Positions 1-8,872 of a DNA stretch of 64,000 nucleotides are shown piece after piece. The DNA comes from Nocardia niwae NBRC 108934 = DSM 45340 (GTDB lineage: Bacteria > Actinomycetota > Actinomycetes > Mycobacteriales > Mycobacteriaceae). Each line of letters starts with the position of its first letter. Within the stretch, counting starts at the first letter, position 1. The translations under genes were made by a program, and so were the position numbers. The notes under the pieces were generated by a model, which was given only the letters and a program-made list of their open reading frames with translations, was not told the DNA's origin and did not search any database. Location of the stretch: NCBI RefSeq assembly GCF_001613465.1, contig NZ_BDCK01000022.1, positions 1 through 64,000 of the forward strand. The letters run 5' to 3'.

Positions 1-14
1 CCGGGCCTGACCGC

Positions 15-1583
15 TCATGCCGCGCCGACCCGTTCGGATCGGGGCGTGTCTTTCCGCGGCGGTGCGGGTTCCGGCTCGGTGCCCGCGCTCGCCCGCCAGG
101 CCACGACGAAGCAGGCGACGTAGATGACCGTTTGCGCTACCAGCGTGAAGTAGACGTTCTCGTTGTAGACCGCGATGATCAGCCAGGCCACGGTGAGCAG
201 GGCGACGGTGCGTTTGCCGCCGCGCATCAGCCCGGCGTAGACCGCCAGCATCCACACCGCGCCGACGGCGATGTACACCCACGGCCCGAACGGTGCACGG
301 AACGACGCCAGCGTCAGCACCGCAAGCCAGATGGCCAGCTGCTCGGCGCGCACCCGAGGCCCCTCGGCGCCCGCGGACAGCCGCCGGTGGATGCGGATCG
401 CGGTGACGGCCACCAGGATCAGCAGCAGCAAGGTGTAGATGTTGGTGATCACGCGGGCGGGCCCGACCGGATCGCCGATGTCCCAGCCCATGATGTTCGC
501 CTTGTACGGCAGCCCGAACGGTGAATAGTTGACCAGCTGGTTGGCCCGTTCGACCAGCACGAACTGGTGGAACTCCCCGCTGGCCAGCCGCTGCCAGGTG
601 CCGTCGGACAGGAACTGCCGCCACGGTTCCCAGCCGAAGATCGCCAGCGTGGCCAGCGAATACAGCCCGCCGAACACCGCGGTCCACACCGCGGGCCGCC
701 ACCGTCGCTGGACCAGCAGATAGACCAGCAGGATCGCCGGGGACACCTTGGCGATGATCGCGAAAGCCAGCGCCGCACCGCCGAAGATATTGCGCCGCAG
801 ATGGAACAGGACCATGGCGCCCGCGCCGCCCACGTACAGCACCAGCACGTGGATATTGCCGATCTGCAAGGTCGCCAGCGTCGGCAGGCTCAGCCACACC
901 ACCGGCGTCAACGCCGCCAGCACACCGCCCTGCCTGCCGCCGATCCAGCGGGCGATGGCGAACATGGCCAGCAGCACGATCGCCACGTACAGCGAGTAGT
1001 ACAGGGCGCGCAGCGTGGCGAAGTCGTGGCTGAACAGCAGCAGCAACCGCGGCAGCAGCAGGAACGGCGGCGGATAGAGGTAGGCGTCGCGATCCTGCGG
1101 TGTCACCGCGGGCAGCACGGAATCCGCCTGGGGCGATTCGTAGCGGTGACGGTCGTAGAGACCGGCCGGGTCGTGCTCGGCCATGAGCGCACCGCTGACA
1201 TAACCGGACAGGTGGCTCTTCTTGACCAGGAAGTCGTCGTCGGCCGACAGGGAGGCGTCCACGTTGTCGGCGTCGAGGATGAACTGCGTCAGCCGGGCCA
1301 GCACCGCGACCACGAGCAGGATCACCACGCTCCACAGCACCCGCACCACGATCGGTTTGCCGCGCACCGCGTCCCGCCACTCGGTGGGCACAGTCGGCAC
1401 GAACAGCACGAACAACGCCACCGCGCATACGACGCCCAGCATCGCGGTCACCGGCCCGGGTAGGCCGGTGAGCGAGAGCGCGATCATCACGACGGGGACG
1501 AGAATGCCGACGACGAACACCGCGTACATCGCGGCGAAGTAGTCGAGCGAACCCCGGAATCGGGTCCATGTCCTGGATATCAT
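15..1583 (-). CDS. GT87-type (DUF2029) membrane glycosyltransferase
   Basis: A 522-aa polytopic membrane protein with about a dozen hydrophobic segments, of the GT-C fold that uses polyprenyl-phosphate sugars as donors outside the membrane (GT87 alpha-mannosyltransferases of actinobacteria). An acidic DDD motif at residues 115-117 sits in the first outer loop, where GT-C enzymes carry the catalytic Asp. The C-terminal tail is Pro- and charge-rich. The start is the ATG that overlaps the stop of the upstream glycosyltransferase (ATGA, 1580-1583); the open frame continues upstream only as a shadow. It is the last gene of the minus-strand cluster in the window. With the GT2 polyprenol-phosphate mannosyltransferase at 7314 it could add a lipid-linked sugar to the product or to the cell envelope. 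Donor and acceptor are not evident from sequence. Confidence 0.8.
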   Translation of the reverse strand: MISRTWTRFRGSLDYFAAMYAVFVVGILVPVVMIALSLTGLPGPVTAMLGVVCAVALFVLFVPTVPTEWRDAVRGKPIVVRVLWSVVILLVVAVLARLTQFILDADNVDASLSADDDFLVKKSHLSGYVSGALMAEHDPAGLYDRHRYESPQADSVLPAVTPQDRDAYLYPPPFLLLPRLLLLFSHDFATLRALYYSLYVAIVLLAMFAIARWIGGRQGGVLAALTPVVWLSLPTLATLQIGNIHVLVLYVGGAGAMVLFHLRRNIFGGAALAFAIIAKVSPAILLVYLLVQRRWRPAVWTAVFGGLYSLATLAIFGWEPWRQFLSDGTWQRLASGEFHQFVLVERANQLVNYSPFGLPYKANIMGWDIGDPVGPARVITNIYTLLLLILVAVTAIRIHRRLSAGAEGPRVRAEQLAIWLAVLTLASFRAPFGPWVYIAVGAVWMLAVYAGLMRGGKRTVALLTVAWLIIAVYNENVYFTLVAQTVIYVACFVVAWRASAGTEPEPAPPRKDTPRSERVGAA

Positions 1584-2815
1584 CTGCAACCTACGGCTTT
1601 CGGTTCCCGCGTCGCCCGCTTCGGGTCGCGCGGACGGTCTATCTGGTCGCTGCTGCGGTGCTCGGCCAGCAGCGGAACGACCTGGGACACCACATCGCCC
1701 GGTGCGGGCGCGGCACGCAGGTCGGCGCCGATCTGTTCGGCGGCGGCGCGGAAGCGGGGCTCGCGCAGCAGCGCGCGGATCGAGGTGGCCAGCGCTTCGA
1801 TGTCGCCTTGACCGGCGGGGGTCTCGGCGGCCAGCCCTGCCCCGCTGCGCACCAAGCCGCGGGCATAGTCGAACTGGTCGAACATCTGCGGCAGCACCAG
1901 TTGCGGCAACCCGAGCCATCCCGCGGTGAGGCCGGTGGTCGAGCCGCCGTGATGCACGAGCAGATCGCAGCCGGGCAGGAACAGGTTCAGCGGAACCTCT
2001 TCCACGACCCGGACATGGCCGGGCAGCTCGCCGACCGTGGCCCGGTCGCGGGCCGAGAGCGCGACGACCACCTCGGCATCGTCGAGGTCGTCCAGCGCCG
2101 CGAGCACCGATTCCAGCGGCCGCGGACCGGTCAGGCCGAGCGTGCTGCCGCCCATGCACACCGCGATCCGCTTGCGGCCGCGCTCGGCGCGGTGCCACGG
2201 CGGCAGTGCGCCGGTGCCGTTGAACGGGACGTAACCCAGCGCGGTGCCCGGCGCCGCGTCGGGCGCCTGCAGCCGCGGCGGGCAGATGTCGAGCACGGCC
2301 ACCGGATCGGCCAGCCGGGTGCCCGCCTCGGCGGCGAGCGCGGCGGTGCGGGCGGCGAAGGGCCCGCCGGTGGGGTCGATGCCCCAGCGGTGCACCAGGA
2401 CCGGCAGATCCAGTTCGGCGCCCAGCGCCCGGCCGACGGTGGCCAGCGGATCGGTGAGGACGACGTCGGCTTGCCAGTCGGTGGCCACCTCCGCGAACGT
2501 CTCGAGGTATCGGCGGGCATGGTTGTGCCAGTTCTGCGCGGCGACCTGCCACAAGCCCTGTCCGCTGGACTGATCGCGATCGGCGAACAGCGGAAGCGGG
2601 AACATGCCCGGATTCACCTGGGTGCGCAGCTGGTCCATCGGCACGTTCAGCGCGGTCAGCTCGACGGCGTTGAGCCCCGAACGCAGCGCCGTGGCCGTCA
2701 CGTCGCCGCGTGAGGCGACCAGCACTTCATGGCCGGCCAGCTGCAGCGCCCAGCAGAACGGCACCATCGCCAGCAAGTGACCCGACGAGGGCACCGGCAC
2801 GACAAGAAACTTCAT
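1580..2815 (-). CDS. GT1 glycosyltransferase, macrolide/polyketide type
   Basis: 411 aa with the GT-B layout of secondary-metabolite glycosyltransferases (EryCIII/OleD-like). The N-terminal acceptor domain starts FLVVPVPSSGH, putting His13 at the usual place of the general base. The C-terminal nucleotide-sugar domain carries the HHGGSTTGLTAGWLGLPQ signature, with DQFDYA just after. It most likely transfers a deoxysugar from its nucleotide carrier to the polyketide aglycone in the cytosol. It lies 4 bases below the O-methyltransferase gene and overlaps the GT87 gene by ATGA, so it is part of the same transcript. No P450-like helper protein (as DesVIII/EryCII) is present, suggesting it works alone. 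The basic C-terminal tail is unusual but short. The exact sugar and acceptor are inferred from context only. Confidence 0.9.
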   Translation of the reverse strand: MKFLVVPVPSSGHLLAMVPFCWALQLAGHEVLVASRGDVTATALRSGLNAVELTALNVPMDQLRTQVNPGMFPLPLFADRDQSSGQGLWQVAAQNWHNHARRYLETFAEVATDWQADVVLTDPLATVGRALGAELDLPVLVHRWGIDPTGGPFAARTAALAAEAGTRLADPVAVLDICPPRLQAPDAAPGTALGYVPFNGTGALPPWHRAERGRKRIAVCMGGSTLGLTGPRPLESVLAALDDLDDAEVVVALSARDRATVGELPGHVRVVEEVPLNLFLPGCDLLVHHGGSTTGLTAGWLGLPQLVLPQMFDQFDYARGLVRSGAGLAAETPAGQGDIEALATSIRALLREPRFRAAAEQIGADLRAAPAPGDVVSQVVPLLAEHRSSDQIDRPRDPKRATREPKAVGCR

Positions 2816-2819
2816 CCGA

Positions 2820-4013
2820 TCACTCCTTCGGCTTCATCCACTCCATCGGATTGGTGTGCCGAGGCACCCATGATGGAGCCGATTGCTCGGCATTGCGGCG
2901 TTTTTCGATCACCACGATGTTGTGGTAGAAGTGCAGCGCCCCGATCCAGTTGTCGAAAGCGCCTGCCGCGCGGCCGGATTCCTTCTCGAATTCCTGGTGA
3001 TGCAGGGCGTCGACCAGGGTTTTCAGATAGCCGATGGTGGTCGCCGGATCATCGGTGGCGGTGCTGCTGCCGCCCCAACCGGACCAGTAGGAGGTCTGGG
3101 TGTCCTCCACCACGTACAGCCCGCCCGGCCGCAGGTGCGCGAACAGCGCCCCGAACGAGGCGATCACGTCACCGCTGATGTGGCTGCCGTCGTCGATGAT
3201 GATGTCGAACGGTCCGAGTGCACTGCCGAGCTCGTCGAGGAACGCCGGATCGCCCTGATCGCCGCGTAGCGGTTGCAGGCGCGGCTCAGCGATGCCGGAC
3301 TTGTCGAAGAAGTCCAGCCCGAACACCAGGCCGCGACGGAAGTACTGCTTCCACATCCGCAGCGACGCGCCGCCGACATCCGGCGCGACGTATCCGCCGA
3401 TGCCCAGTTCGAGGATACGCACCCGGCTGTCGCGCAGCGGTGCGAAGTGGCGCTCGTAGTGCTGGGTGTACCAGTGCCCGCCCCACTTGTCCGAACCGAA
3501 GTGCAGCGACAGCGCGTTGAGGTCGTAGTGGTGCGGGCGGCAGGCGGTGACGATGCGGTCGGCGGCGACCGCGGCGGCGTCCCGGGCCAGCCGCCACGGA
3601 TCGTCGGGGGCGAAACTGCCCGGTCCGGGCTCGTCCTTGATCGCGATGGCGCGGGTGCCGAGCGCGGCGTCGGGCGGGCCGTAGACCGCGCGCAGCAGCT
3701 CCACCAGATCCTGCCGCACCAAAAGCCACGGATCCTCCAGGGTGCCGGGAGTGACGGCGGCGTCGTCGGCGCCCACGGTGAGCAGGTAGTCCAGCTGCTT
3801 GCCGTCGTGGGTCAGCTCGAACACCGCCGTGACCGGTTGTCCGGGCCGGGGGCCGTAGTTCGCGCGCCAGGCGATCTCCTTGAGCACCGCGTCGGCGACG
3901 GTCTCGGTGCCGATCTCGCCGATCCGCGCGGCGGTCTCCTCGTAGATCCCGTCGGCGACGGAGATCAAGTGGGCGGCGAGGACATTCTCGTCGTTCAAGG
4001 TCACGTCATTCAT
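2820..4013 (-). CDS. MycE/TylE-like sugar O-methyltransferase
   Basis: 397 aa, the same length class as MycE and TylE, which methylate a sugar hydroxyl on macrolides with SAM and a divalent metal. The N-terminal half is the helical/beta auxiliary domain. The SAM fold begins at HFGSDKWGGHWYTQHYERHF (171-190), followed by the SAM-binding ILELGIGGY (200-208). IDDGSH gives Asp275 and His278, and VVEDTQ gives Glu303 and Asp304. These match by number the metal ligands and catalytic base I recall for MycE, so the enzyme is probably active. The ATG at 4013 is chosen because it keeps the family length and overlaps the upstream SDR by 8 bases; the longer reading frame to 4199 has no family support. In this cluster it would methylate a hydroxyl of the attached deoxysugar. 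Confidence 0.9.
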   Translation of the reverse strand: MNDVTLNDENVLAAHLISVADGIYEETAARIGEIGTETVADAVLKEIAWRANYGPRPGQPVTAVFELTHDGKQLDYLLTVGADDAAVTPGTLEDPWLLVRQDLVELLRAVYGPPDAALGTRAIAIKDEPGPGSFAPDDPWRLARDAAAVAADRIVTACRPHHYDLNALSLHFGSDKWGGHWYTQHYERHFAPLRDSRVRILELGIGGYVAPDVGGASLRMWKQYFRRGLVFGLDFFDKSGIAEPRLQPLRGDQGDPAFLDELGSALGPFDIIIDDGSHISGDVIASFGALFAHLRPGGLYVVEDTQTSYWSGWGGSSTATDDPATTIGYLKTLVDALHHQEFEKESGRAAGAFDNWIGALHFYHNIVVIEKRRNAEQSAPSWVPRHTNPMEWMKPKE

Positions 4014-4953
4014 CCGTTCCGCCGGTGCGTACCGGCCTCGATTGCTCCACCAGGCGCGCGCCCTCGGCGACGAGCATGGCGCGCACCATGCCGTGGAAAT
4101 CCACCGAAGGACGCCACCCGGTCCGCTCGCGCAGCCTCGTCGCGTCACCCGCCAGCGGTTGCCTGCTGCGGGTGAGCACCGAGGAGCGTTCGCGGACATG
4201 GTCGTTCCAGTCCAGTCCGGCCATGCCGAACGCCGCCGCGCAGAACTGCGCGACCGTGTGGTGTTCGCCGGTGGCGACGACGAAGTCGTCCGGCTCGTCG
4301 AGGTCGAGGATGCGCGTCATCGCCTCGACGTAATCCGGTGCGTATCCCCAGTCGGCGCCCGCGTCCACCCGGCCCACCTCGACCGTGCGGGCCCGGCCGC
4401 GCTGGATCCGGGCGACGGCGCGCACGATCTTGCGGGTGACGAATTTCTCGGCACGCAAGGGTGATTCGTGGTTGAACATGATTCCCGCCGCCGCGAAGAC
4501 GCCGCGGGCGCGGTAGGCGCGGCAGGCCAGCAGGCCCGCCGCCTTGGTGACGCCGTAGATCGAGTCCGGCCGCAGTCCGCTGCGCTCGTCGCACATCGTG
4601 GCGCCGTCGAAGCCGAAGACGTGCGACGAGGCCGCGTAGAACAGCCGGGTGCCGGTGTGGTGCCGGTCGATCGCCTCCGCGAAGTGCTGCACCGGCAGCG
4701 TGTTCACCCGATGGGAGGCGCGGGCCAGCTCGTGTGGGTCGCCGTGCTCGTCCTGCGAGGAGTGCTGCACCGCCGCCAGCAGATACACCTGTGTGGGGCG
4801 TTCGGTGGCGATCAGTTCCTCGACCGCGGCCGCGTCGGTGATGTCGACGGGGCCGGCTCGGCCGATCCGCAGCACGCGTTCACCGCGCGCGGCGAGCAGG
4901 TCCGACAGCAGCGTGCCGTCCTGCCCGGCCGCGCCCGTGACGACGACGGTCAT
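4006..4953 (-). CDS. GMD-like extended SDR, probable GDP-4-keto-sugar reductase
   Basis: 315-aa NAD(P)-dependent sugar nucleotide enzyme close to GDP-mannose 4,6-dehydratase in sequence: TGAAGQDG cofactor loop at residues 6-13, YGVTK with Tyr133 and Lys137, and FNHESPLRAEKFVTRK shared with GMDs. It is shorter than a GMD. The SSSE motif, whose Glu is the dehydratase base, reads ASSH here (His111), whereas the true Gmd encoded at 6205 keeps Glu131. This argues for a 4-ketoreductase of the RMD/GMER kind, or another step on the GDP-4-keto-6-deoxy sugar, rather than a second dehydratase. The gene is one base below the C-methyltransferase stop and overlaps the O-methyltransferase start. The family is sure; the exact reaction is inferred. 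Confidence 0.85.
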   Translation of the reverse strand: MTVVVTGAAGQDGTLLSDLLAARGERVLRIGRAGPVDITDAAAVEELIATERPTQVYLLAAVQHSSQDEHGDPHELARASHRVNTLPVQHFAEAIDRHHTGTRLFYAASSHVFGFDGATMCDERSGLRPDSIYGVTKAAGLLACRAYRARGVFAAAGIMFNHESPLRAEKFVTRKIVRAVARIQRGRARTVEVGRVDAGADWGYAPDYVEAMTRILDLDEPDDFVVATGEHHTVAQFCAAAFGMAGLDWNDHVRERSSVLTRSRQPLAGDATRLRERTGWRPSVDFHGMVRAMLVAEGARLVEQSRPVRTGGTDE

Positions 4954-4954
4954 C

Positions 4955-6208
4955 TCACACCACGTCCAGTTCCGGCAGCGGGAACACCAGCCGCCCGCCC
5001 GCCGCGCGGAAGGCGCTTTCCCGTTCCAGCATCATGGTGCGGAAATGCCAGGGCAGCACGAAGAACTGGTCGGGTGCCAGCTCGCGCGCCTGTGCCTCGG
5101 AGACGATCGGGATCGCGCTGCCCGGGGTGAACTTGCCGAACTTGTCGTCGTTGACCTCCGCGATGCACGGCAAGTCCTCCGGGCCGATGCCGCAGTGCTG
5201 CAGCACCACGTTGCCTTTGGTGGAGGCGCCGTAACCGAGCGTGCGCAGGCCGGCCTTGCGGGAGCGGTCGAAGAAATCGCGGACCTGTTCGCGGTGCTGG
5301 TCGACGCGTTTGGCGAAGTCCGCGTACGGCTGGGAGGTGTGCAGCCCGAGCGCGGCCTCCTCCTGCCGCATCCGGTCCAGCACCGCGGCGTCGGCAGGTG
5401 ACGGCGCCCCTTGCTTGCCCAGGGTGAGCGCGAAGCTGCCGCCGTTGACGCCATTGCGTTCGACCTCGAGCACCACGAATCCGCAACGCCGTGCCATCCA
5501 TTCGATCTGGTCGAGGGTGTAGTACTCCAGATGCTCGTGACAGATCGTGTCGTAAGAGGTGGTGGCCAGCATCGCGGGCAGATAGCTCTGTTCGAGGACC
5601 CACACGCCGTCGTCGGCGAGGCTGTCGTAGACCGCCCCCATGAACTCCAGCGGGTCGGGCACGTCGTAGAACATGGCGATGGAGGTGATCACCTTGGCCC
5701 GGCGGCCCTCCAGCACCGATCCGGCCAGCTCGCGGGTGAAGTATCCGGTCACCAGTCGTACGTGCGGCGGATAGAACCGGCGGAACTTCTCCCCCAGCGG
5801 GTCGATGCCCAGAATCGTCGCCGACCCTTCGGGGTAGGCGCGCAGCAACGTCGCGTCGTTGCTACCGATGTCGATCACCACGTCCTGCGGCGACAACGGC
5901 ACCCGCTGCCGGATGCGCGTCACCCGGTGGGCGAGGTGGTCGATCATCGAGCGATTCAGCCCGGAGCGGTAGCCGTATCCGGGGGAATACATTTCGTCGA
6001 AATCTGCCGTGTGGCGCAGCTGGACGAGTCCGCACTCGTCGCTGCTCTCGGGCACGCAGCGCACCAACTCCAACGGATAGCGCGGCACCTCGGTCGGATC
6101 GCCGGCCGGGAACACCCCGGTCAAAGCCATCGTGCCGAGGTCGACCACGGTCTCGAGCCGGGTGTTCCCGCACACCCGGCAGCCCTGCACCGCCACTGCT
6201 TGCGTCAC
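4955..6208 (-). CDS. NDP-hexose C-methyltransferase, TylCIII type
   Basis: 417 aa. It matches the family of TylCIII and TcaB9, which add a methyl branch at C-3 of an NDP-4-keto-deoxysugar. It has an N-terminal zinc-binding part with Cys10, Cys13, Cys51 and Cys59. The central SAM Rossmann fold has [12 protein letters not shown] near 111-122, then the conserved CHEHLEYY catalytic stretch. The C-terminal half contains [11 protein letters not shown] and the hydrophobic [11 protein letters not shown] stretch typical of the family. The GTG start at 6208 gives a 4-base GTGA overlap with the gmd stop and the right length; the frame runs on to 6274 without support. In context it would act on GDP-4-keto-6-deoxymannose or a product of it. 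Known relatives act on dTDP sugars, so use of a GDP sugar would be notable. Confidence 0.88.
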   Translation of the reverse strand: MTQAVAVQGCRVCGNTRLETVVDLGTMALTGVFPAGDPTEVPRYPLELVRCVPESSDECGLVQLRHTADFDEMYSPGYGYRSGLNRSMIDHLAHRVTRIRQRVPLSPQDVVIDIGSNDATLLRAYPEGSATILGIDPLGEKFRRFYPPHVRLVTGYFTRELAGSVLEGRRAKVITSIAMFYDVPDPLEFMGAVYDSLADDGVWVLEQSYLPAMLATTSYDTICHEHLEYYTLDQIEWMARRCGFVVLEVERNGVNGGSFALTLGKQGAPSPADAAVLDRMRQEEAALGLHTSQPYADFAKRVDQHREQVRDFFDRSRKAGLRTLGYGASTKGNVVLQHCGIGPEDLPCIAEVNDDKFGKFTPGSAIPIVSEAQARELAPDQFFVLPWHFRTMMLERESAFRAAGGRLVFPLPELDVV

Positions 6209-7227
6209 GCGTTCTCCATATCGTGGGCGACCATCAACTCGACGAGTTCGGTGAAACTCGTACGGGGTTCCCATCCGAGCTTCTCGCGCGCCTTGCTCGG
6301 ATCACCGGTGAGATGATGCACCTCGGCGGGCCGGAAATAGGTCGGATCGACCTCGACCAGCACCCGCGACGTCCGCCGGTCGATCCCTTTCTCCTCCAAA
6401 CCGGTTCCCTCCCATATCAATTCGACACCGATGGCGGAGAACGCGGTCTCGCACAGTTCGCGCACGCTGTGCGTCTCACCGGTGGCGATCACGTAGTCGT
6501 CGGGTTCGGGTTGTTGCAGCATCAGCCACATCGCCTCGACGTACTCCTTGGCGTATCCCCAGTCCCGGCGGGCGTCCAGATTGCCGATGAAGAGCTTGTC
6601 CTGTTTGCCCTGCGCGATGCGCACCGCACCGCGCGTCACCTTGCGGGTGACGAAAACTTCGCCACGCCTCGGGGATTCGTGATTGAACAGGGTGCCGTTG
6701 ACCGTGTACATGCCGTAGGCCTCGCGGTGGTTCACCGTGATCCAGTACGCGTACAGCTTCGCCACCGCGTACGGCGAACGCGGATGGAACGGTGTCTGCT
6801 CGCTCAGCGCCACGTCGTGCAGGCCGCCGTACAGCTCCGAGGACGAAGCCTGGTAGAACCGCGTCGCGATGCCCGTCTTACGGATCGCGTCCAGGATGCG
6901 CAGCGTACCGATCGCGTTGGTCTCCGCGGTGAACTCCGGGATCTGGAACGAGATGTGCACGTGCGACTGCGCGCCCAGGTTGTAGATCTCGGCCGGGCGC
7001 ACGTCCTCCAGGATCCGGTTGAGACTGCTGGAATCCATCAGATCCCCGTAGTGCAGAAACAGCCGGCGTTGGGAATGCGTATCGGAATACAGATGGTCTA
7101 TGCGATCGGTATTGAAATTCGACGCACGCCGAATAATCCCGTGCACCTCATATCCTTGCTGCAACAGGAATTCCGTCAGATAAGACCCGTCCTGGCCCGT
7201 GATGCCGGTGATCAGCGCCTTTCTCAT
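6205..7227 (-). CDS. gmd: GDP-mannose 4,6-dehydratase
   Basis: 340-aa extended SDR that converts GDP-D-mannose to GDP-4-keto-6-deoxy-D-mannose. Diagnostic motifs are [11 protein letters not shown] at residues 8-18, SSSE with Glu131, Tyr153-x3-Lys157, [15 protein letters not shown], and [18 protein letters not shown]. All active-site residues are in place and the length is normal. The ATG at 7227 follows a good GGAGGT ribosome site three bases upstream; extension to 7272 is not supported. It heads the sugar part of the minus-strand cluster, stop-start overlapping the C-methyltransferase, and faces the divergent GT2 gene. It feeds the sugar pathway from GDP-mannose instead of the dTDP-glucose route common for antibiotic sugars. 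Confidence 0.96.
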   Translation of the reverse strand: MRKALITGITGQDGSYLTEFLLQQGYEVHGIIRRASNFNTDRIDHLYSDTHSQRRLFLHYGDLMDSSSLNRILEDVRPAEIYNLGAQSHVHISFQIPEFTAETNAIGTLRILDAIRKTGIATRFYQASSSELYGGLHDVALSEQTPFHPRSPYAVAKLYAYWITVNHREAYGMYTVNGTLFNHESPRRGEVFVTRKVTRGAVRIAQGKQDKLFIGNLDARRDWGYAKEYVEAMWLMLQQPEPDDYVIATGETHSVRELCETAFSAIGVELIWEGTGLEEKGIDRRTSRVLVEVDPTYFRPAEVHHLTGDPSKAREKLGWEPRTSFTELVELMVAHDMENA

Positions 7228-7270
7228 CAAACCTCCAACCCCGAGACTAACGCGTGGCCAAAAAGCGGGC

Positions 7271-7305
7271 AATACCTATCTTTCGGTTGCCACCGGTATT
7301 AGAAT
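7271..7305. promoter_or_regulatory. Inverted repeat and candidate promoter between gmd and GT2
   Basis: In the 86-bp divergent gap, AATACC (7271-7276) is repeated inverted as GGTATT (7295-7300) with an 18-bp spacer. TAGAAT at 7300-7305 is a fair -10 box. It ends 8 bases before the GT2 ATG, so GT2 may have a leaderless transcript. No good -35 box is seen. Function is inferred from position. Confidence 0.35.
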
Positions 7306-7313
7306 TCGATTGC

Positions 7314-8072
7314 ATGAGCGCGGCCTCCGAAAAAACTCTGGTAATGATTCCGACGTACAACGAGCGTCGCAACGTGGGCCCGTTGCTCGCTCAGATCCTG
7401 GAACAGGGCACCGATTTCGACGTCCTGTTCGTCGACGACAATTCCCCGGACGGCACCGGAGATCTGCTGGATGAGCTGGCCCGACAGCATGCTCCCCGCA
7501 TCCATGTGCTGCATCGGGCCGGTCGCCAAGGCGTGGGCTCCGCACACCAGGCCGGTATCCGCTGGGCATACGCGCAGGGATATGCGCACATCATCACGAT
7601 GGATTCCGATTTCGCGCATCCGCCATCGTATCTTCCGGCATTGCGCGCCGCCGCTGCCGGGTTCGACATCGTGGTCGGATCGCGGTATCTGAAAGAGGAC
7701 AGCCTGGCCGACTGGACTCCCTTCCGCAAGGTCCTCACCCGGGTCGGGCATTTTCTCACCGTGACACTGCTGCGGATGCCCTACGATGCCACCGGCGCAT
7801 TCCGATACTACCGGCTGGACGCCGTTCCGGTGGCGGCTTTCGATCGCGTCCGGTCGACCGGATACTCCTTCTTCTTCGAAAGCCTCTACATTCTCTCCGC
7901 CAATGGTTTCCGGATCGAGCAGGTGCCGATCCACGTCCTCAACCGCACGGCGGGCGCGTCCAAGATGCGCACCCGCGACGTGGCGACCAGCGTGCGTTTC
8001 CTGCTGGTGCTGTGCGCGGAGAAGTACCTGCGCCCCAGCAGGCACCGCGTCACCTCGTCTGTACACCGCTGA
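7314..8072 (+). CDS. GT2 polyprenol-phosphate mannosyltransferase-like enzyme (Ppm/Dpm1 type)
   Basis: 252-aa soluble GT-A glycosyltransferase. IPTYNERRNV opens the nucleotide-binding half, then VDDNSPDGTGDLL, GVGSAHQAGIRWA and ITMDSDFAHPP, which is the DxD-type metal site (DSD here; DAD is usual), then VVGSRYL. This is the layout of polyprenol-phosphate mannose synthases, which load mannose from GDP-mannose onto polyprenyl phosphate. No C-terminal membrane domain is present. The ATG at 7314 is chosen because the upstream in-frame ATG at 7254 would add an atypical leader that crosses the promoter region. It is the only plus-strand gene inside the cluster. Its product could supply the donor for the GT87 enzyme encoded at 15-1583. 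It ends 23 bp inside the convergent SDR gene. Confidence 0.85.
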   Translation: MSAASEKTLVMIPTYNERRNVGPLLAQILEQGTDFDVLFVDDNSPDGTGDLLDELARQHAPRIHVLHRAGRQGVGSAHQAGIRWAYAQGYAHIITMDSDFAHPPSYLPALRAAAAGFDIVVGSRYLKEDSLADWTPFRKVLTRVGHFLTVTLLRMPYDATGAFRYYRLDAVPVAAFDRVRSTGYSFFFESLYILSANGFRIEQVPIHVLNRTAGASKMRTRDVATSVRFLLVLCAEKYLRPSRHRVTSSVHR

Positions 8073-8775
8073 CCCTCCGCCCGGCCAGCCAGTCGATCAC
8101 CGCCGCCGCCTCCGGCCAGTCGGGGCCGGTGGCGGTGACCGGGAACTGGTCGTCGACAAGGCCTTTGGCGAACTGCGACCGGGAGCCGACCGCGTCACGC
8201 ACCTGCGCCAGCGTCACGGTGGTGCGTGCGCCGACCTCGCGCAATCCGGTGTCGTCGAGGTGACCTGCGATCCACTCCGCGCACCAATCCACCGGGGCGA
8301 AGCTCTGGCGCGAACGGCCACTGGCGAACACCGGACGATCGGCGGCCATGTCCGCCAGCACGCCCTTGCGGTAGTCCCCGCCATACATCGGGCCCAACCG
8401 CACGACGAGAGTGTCCGCGCCCGAACAACTCTCCTCGGCTTCCGCGCGATGGCGGCCATAGACCGTGTCCAGCTGGGTGCGCGCGGAGATGCTGCTGATC
8501 TGCACGAACCGCTCCCAGCGCCACTGTTCGCGCAGCAGGCGCGTCTTGTCCACCGTCTCGCGGCGGTCCTCGTCGGGATGGTGCTCGGCCCAGAACCGCT
8601 TCGACGGGCAGGCGGCGTTGATCAGCACGTCGTAGCGACCTGCCGTGCGATGGCGTTCGTGGTCGGCGCGCACCACCGGCACCACCTGCGCCTCGCCGCT
8701 GCGCTCGAGCGCTCCCACCAGCGCGGAGCCCACATATCCGCCGGCGCCGATCACAGCCACGCGTAACCGGCTCAC
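8050..8775 (-). CDS. NAD(P)-dependent SDR, sugar-nucleotide type, atypical active site
   Basis: 241-aa short extended SDR with the cofactor loop GAGGYVG (10-16) and the catalytic region ISSIS (93-97) followed by Tyr106-x3-Arg110. The family Lys is replaced by Arg. LRLGPMYGG-like and SFAPVDWCAEW segments resemble NAD-dependent epimerases and 4-ketoreductases. The GTG at 8775 follows AAGGA at good distance and puts the Rossmann start at residue 4; the longer ORF to 8826 is unlikely. It lies between the cupin and gmd and overlaps the end of GT2 convergently by 23 bp. It may set the C-4 hydroxyl of the deoxysugar, or act on the polyketide. The Lys to Arg change may slow it or alter its chemistry. 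Confidence 0.75.
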   Translation of the reverse strand: MSRLRVAVIGAGGYVGSALVGALERSGEAQVVPVVRADHERHRTAGRYDVLINAACPSKRFWAEHHPDEDRRETVDKTRLLREQWRWERFVQISSISARTQLDTVYGRHRAEAEESCSGADTLVVRLGPMYGGDYRKGVLADMAADRPVFASGRSRQSFAPVDWCAEWIAGHLDDTGLREVGARTTVTLAQVRDAVGSRSQFAKGLVDDQFPVTATGPDWPEAAAVIDWLAGRRVSGVQTR

Positions 8776-8872
8776 CGCGAGTCCTTTCCGCACGGCACGA
8801 GGCTGCGCCACGCACCGCACCGGCACGCACGCACTCCGGCGTGGAGTCCTCTCCGCTGTCCGGGCGCACCGC

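Noticed and set aside
1584..2552. N-terminal extension of the GT87 reading frame
   Set aside because: It overlaps the whole glycosyltransferase gene in another frame and is Arg-rich with no membrane segments; the ATGA overlap gives a better start.
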